This document shows positions 5,509 to 6,212 of a DNA stretch of 6,212 nucleotides, in pieces (the stretch's first letter is position 1; each line of letters begins with the position of its first letter). The DNA comes from CAIKHN01 sp964394565 (GTDB lineage: Bacteria > Patescibacteriota > Patescibacteriia > UBA9934). Made by a program: the position numbers and the translations under genes. The notes below the pieces were generated by a model that saw nothing but the letters and a program-made list of their open reading frames with translations, made no database searches and had not been told where the DNA came from. The stretch lies in contig CAYMYA010000029.1 of the NCBI GenBank assembly GCA_964394565.1, positions 1 to 6,212 of the forward strand, in the 5' to 3' direction.

Positions 5509-5518
5509 GGAATATTCC
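5509..5518 (+). promoter_or_regulatory. GGAATATTCC palindrome at the predicted transcription start
   Basis: A perfect ten-base palindrome lies three bases after the -10 hexamer and covers the predicted start site, a position typical for a repressor operator. It is short and could be chance. No matching copy was seen at the other promoters in the window. Confidence 0.3.
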
Positions 5519-5540
5519 CTGGTTCCTGTGATTTATTTCC

Positions 5541-5580
5541 GCGACACGTTTCTCGGGAAGGAAACGGAGGTTCGTGTCGC
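5541..5580 (+). promoter_or_regulatory. 5' leader hairpin with GGAGG in a bulge
   Basis: GCGACACG (5541-5548) pairs perfectly with CGTGTCGC (5573-5580), and TTTC (5549-5552) can pair with GAAA (5561-5564). The unpaired eight bases on the 3' side, 5565-5572, contain GGAGG (5566-5570), a perfect Shine-Dalgarno core. The GGAGG is 19 bases from ATG 5590 in linear sequence, too far for direct use, but folding of the 5573-5580 arm removes much of that distance. A translation-control or RNA-stability role is inferred. Confidence 0.5.
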
Positions 5581-5589
5581 ATATTGTAT

Positions 5590-5817
5590 ATGCTCGATGA
5601 AAAGGACGTGAGTGTTTTAGAGATCATGTTCGAGCGACAAGAAAAGAAATACGGTCAGACTATTCGTGAGTTGCACGAACGTCTGAATCAGCTTGAGCAA
5701 AAAATGATGGGGGAGTTTTACGTCACGCGCGAGGCGGTGATTGATATCGTGAATACTGGAATTCATCCGCAGATTGATCGACTGAATGCAAGAATTCTTC
5801 GCCTCGAACGTCATTAG
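5590..5817 (+). CDS. small coiled-coil protein, function unknown
   Basis: The 75-residue soluble protein is almost entirely helical and not recognised as a named family. Residues 3-40 form a first amphipathic helix, with Ile25, Leu28, Leu32, Leu35 and Met39 at heptad a/d spacing. A short segment with an aromatic pair (Phe43, Tyr44) follows. A second helical stretch ends in Ile62, Leu65, Ile69 and Leu72, again spaced three-four-three. Glu, Lys and Arg dominate the surface, so a dimer or oligomer is likely. There is no signal peptide, membrane segment or DNA-binding motif. ATG 5590 is preferred; an in-frame TTG at 5584 would add two residues. The coding assignment rests on the regular heptad pattern, the extended -10 promoter and the structured leader. 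It is separate from the EndoQ-like gene, ending 330 bases later. Confidence 0.7.
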   Translation: MLDEKDVSVLEIMFERQEKKYGQTIRELHERLNQLEQKMMGEFYVTREAVIDIVNTGIHPQIDRLNARILRLERH

Positions 5818-5860
5818 CTTCACGCACGGTGAAATAATAATCAGCGAATATTAGCAAAGA

Positions 5861-5894
5861 AACGGTTGACAATTCAGCCGTTATTTGCTTTTAT
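5861..5894 (+). promoter_or_regulatory. strong promoter with a dyad over its -35 box
   Basis: A perfect TTGACA (5866-5871) is followed after exactly 17 bases by TTTTAT (5889-5894), which carries a TGC extension at 5886-5888; expected transcription start is about 5901. A 22-base dyad, AACGGTTGA (5861-5869) / TCAGCCGTT (5874-5882), matches at eight of nine positions around CAAT and covers the -35 box, as an operator would. No convincing open reading frame follows, so the promoter probably drives an RNA. Confidence 0.68.
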
Positions 5895-5900
5895 ACCCCC

Positions 5901-6130
5901 ACGATCGACAGCGATCGCCACCGGCAAACCTTACGCAGGCCACTCCGGCCTTGTGCGGGTTCGTCACGTTCCTGCTGCCACGCTGTCTCGGGAGGGACGG
6001 CGTGGCGTTCCGTTTTAGAGAGAGTGAGAGAAGTGTGTTGTTTGAAAAAATTTGGAAAATAAAAATTCCCGCGTGGTGATCAGCATCTCCTCCATGGATC
6101 ATGCTCATTACCTCAACGGGAACTTTTTTT
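5901..6130 (+). ncRNA. candidate structured non-coding RNA of about 230 nt, family unknown
   Basis: This stretch has promoter and terminator but no convincing coding frame. Predicted structures in order: CGATCG (5902-5907) with CGATCG (5912-5917) around ACAG; a multi-part hairpin 5927-5961 in which AACC pairs GGTT, CGCA pairs TGCG and GGCC pairs GGCC; and a 13-bp hairpin 5977-5989 / 5994-6006 capped by a GGGA tetraloop of the GNRA type. A purine-rich, A/T-rich and apparently unstructured linker runs from about 6012 to 6062, followed by the terminator hairpin 6066-6122. It lacks the signatures of RNase P RNA, tmRNA, SRP RNA and the riboswitches I could compare by eye. A divergent 6S-like RNA, a trans-acting RNA or a dispersed palindromic repeat remain possible. 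Confidence 0.5.
6066..6130 (+). terminator. bidirectional intrinsic terminator between convergent transcripts
   Basis: TTCCCG (6066-6071) pairs with CGGGAA (6117-6122). A small internal loop follows, then GGTGAT (6075-6080) pairs with ATTACC (6107-6112, one G-U), and AGCAT (6082-6086) pairs with ATGCT (6101-6105) across one C-C mismatch. Seven Ts follow on the plus strand (6124-6130). On the minus strand the complement of 6056-6065 gives a T-rich tract broken by one A. It can therefore stop both the RNA transcript and the histone-like gene, whose stop codon is three bases away. Confidence 0.8.
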
Positions 6131-6133
6131 GAA

Positions 6134-6212
6134 CTAGGCGCGTGCCTTCTTTGCAGCCTTGCGCGTTGCAGGTGCGCGCTTCTTTGCGACCTACTTTACT
6201 GCCTTGCGCTTT
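6134..6212 (-). pseudogene. histone-H1-like basic protein gene, 3' tail with an in-frame stop
   Basis: Read on the minus strand from the right edge, the frame gives KRKAVK, then TAG (6193-6191), then VAKKRAPATRKAAKKARA and a second TAG (6136-6134). Both sides of the first TAG have the same Lys/Ala/Arg repeat composition as the tails of bacterial histone-H1-like and extended HU-type DNA-binding proteins, which bind and compact DNA. The second stop lies directly against a terminator, as expected for the original gene end. The first TAG is one base from AAG (Lys), so it looks like a nonsense change, a sequencing error, or a shortened but still working tail. The gene body lies outside the window, so its family and whether it is truly broken cannot be settled. 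Confidence 0.55.

Noticed and set aside
416..5817. Absence of TGA stop codons (five TAA, two TAG) suggesting a UGA-recoded genetic code
   Set aside because: A UGA-glycine code would place TGA codons inside genes, and none of the seven genes has one; seven stops are too few to infer recoding.
5819..5833. Small hairpin TTCAC/GTGAA after the coiled-coil gene as a terminator
   Set aside because: The stem is only five base pairs and is followed by AATAATAA rather than a T-tract.
5921..5950. GGCAAACC...ACGCA...CCGGCC stretch reminiscent of a c-di-GMP-I riboswitch
   Set aside because: The conserved GNAAA receptor pieces and ACGCAAAGCC core are not present in the right order, and no coding gene follows on this strand before the terminator.
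6012..6020. GTTTTAGAG resembling the start of a type II CRISPR repeat or tracrRNA-paired segment
   Set aside because: It is a single short match with no repeat copies, spacers or cas genes in the window.
5881..6108. Overlapping open frames on both strands (plus 5885-6079, minus 5881-6108)
   Set aside because: They lie over strong hairpins, have low-complexity compositions unlike a folded protein, and lack ribosome-binding or leaderless promoter signals; they are explained by the RNA and terminator structures.
6191..6193. TAG as a sense codon (recoded amber) to explain the interrupted histone-like tail
   Set aside because: Two other genes end naturally at TAG (2766-2768 and 5815-5817), and reading through them would run into promoter and intergenic sequence.

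Overview
The window begins in the last bases of a 23S rRNA gene, followed by a structured spacer, a 5S rRNA gene and a terminator. Seven plus-strand protein genes follow, tightly packed: an SDR oxidoreductase, a TraB/GumN-like protein, a GlmU-type nucleotidyltransferase domain, a TrmB-type regulator, a six-helix membrane protein, an endonuclease Q-like PHP nuclease, and a small coiled-coil protein. Next comes an apparently non-coding, promoter- and terminator-bounded stretch of about 230 bases. The window ends in the 3' tail of a lysine/alanine-rich, histone-H1-like gene on the minus strand, which carries an in-frame TAG.

The rRNA is bacterial. Short intergenic gaps, small single-domain proteins, a free-standing GlmU N-terminal domain, a TrmB-type regulator and a bacterial EndoQ together fit an uncultivated Patescibacteria/CPR-like bacterium. 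That placement is inference from gene content; the 23S fragment is too short to decide it. All seven complete genes end in TAA or TAG and have no in-frame TGA, so the standard bacterial code explains them.

The clearest expression pattern concerns translation starts. Five of the seven genes lack a Shine-Dalgarno sequence. Instead each has a -10-like hexamer ending 6-9 bases before its ATG, three of them with a TGn extended -10 and one with a perfect TTGACA box. This predicts leaderless or nearly leaderless mRNAs from individual promoters in a compact gene array. The EndoQ gene is the exception: it overlaps the membrane-protein gene by 13 bases and has a GAGG ribosome-binding site, so it is probably translated from the membrane-protein transcript. 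The coiled-coil gene is also different, with an extended -10 promoter and a structured leader of about 78 bases.

The most interesting parts are: (1) the orphan RNA candidate at about 5901-6130, with a TTGACA/TGn-TTTTAT promoter, a 22-base dyad over the -35 box, a GNRA-capped 13-bp hairpin and a bidirectional terminator; (2) a bacterial EndoQ whose last five residues, QSALL, resemble a beta-clamp-binding peptide; (3) the leaderless pattern; and (4) the interrupted histone-like tail. No mobile element, CRISPR array or tRNA was recognised.
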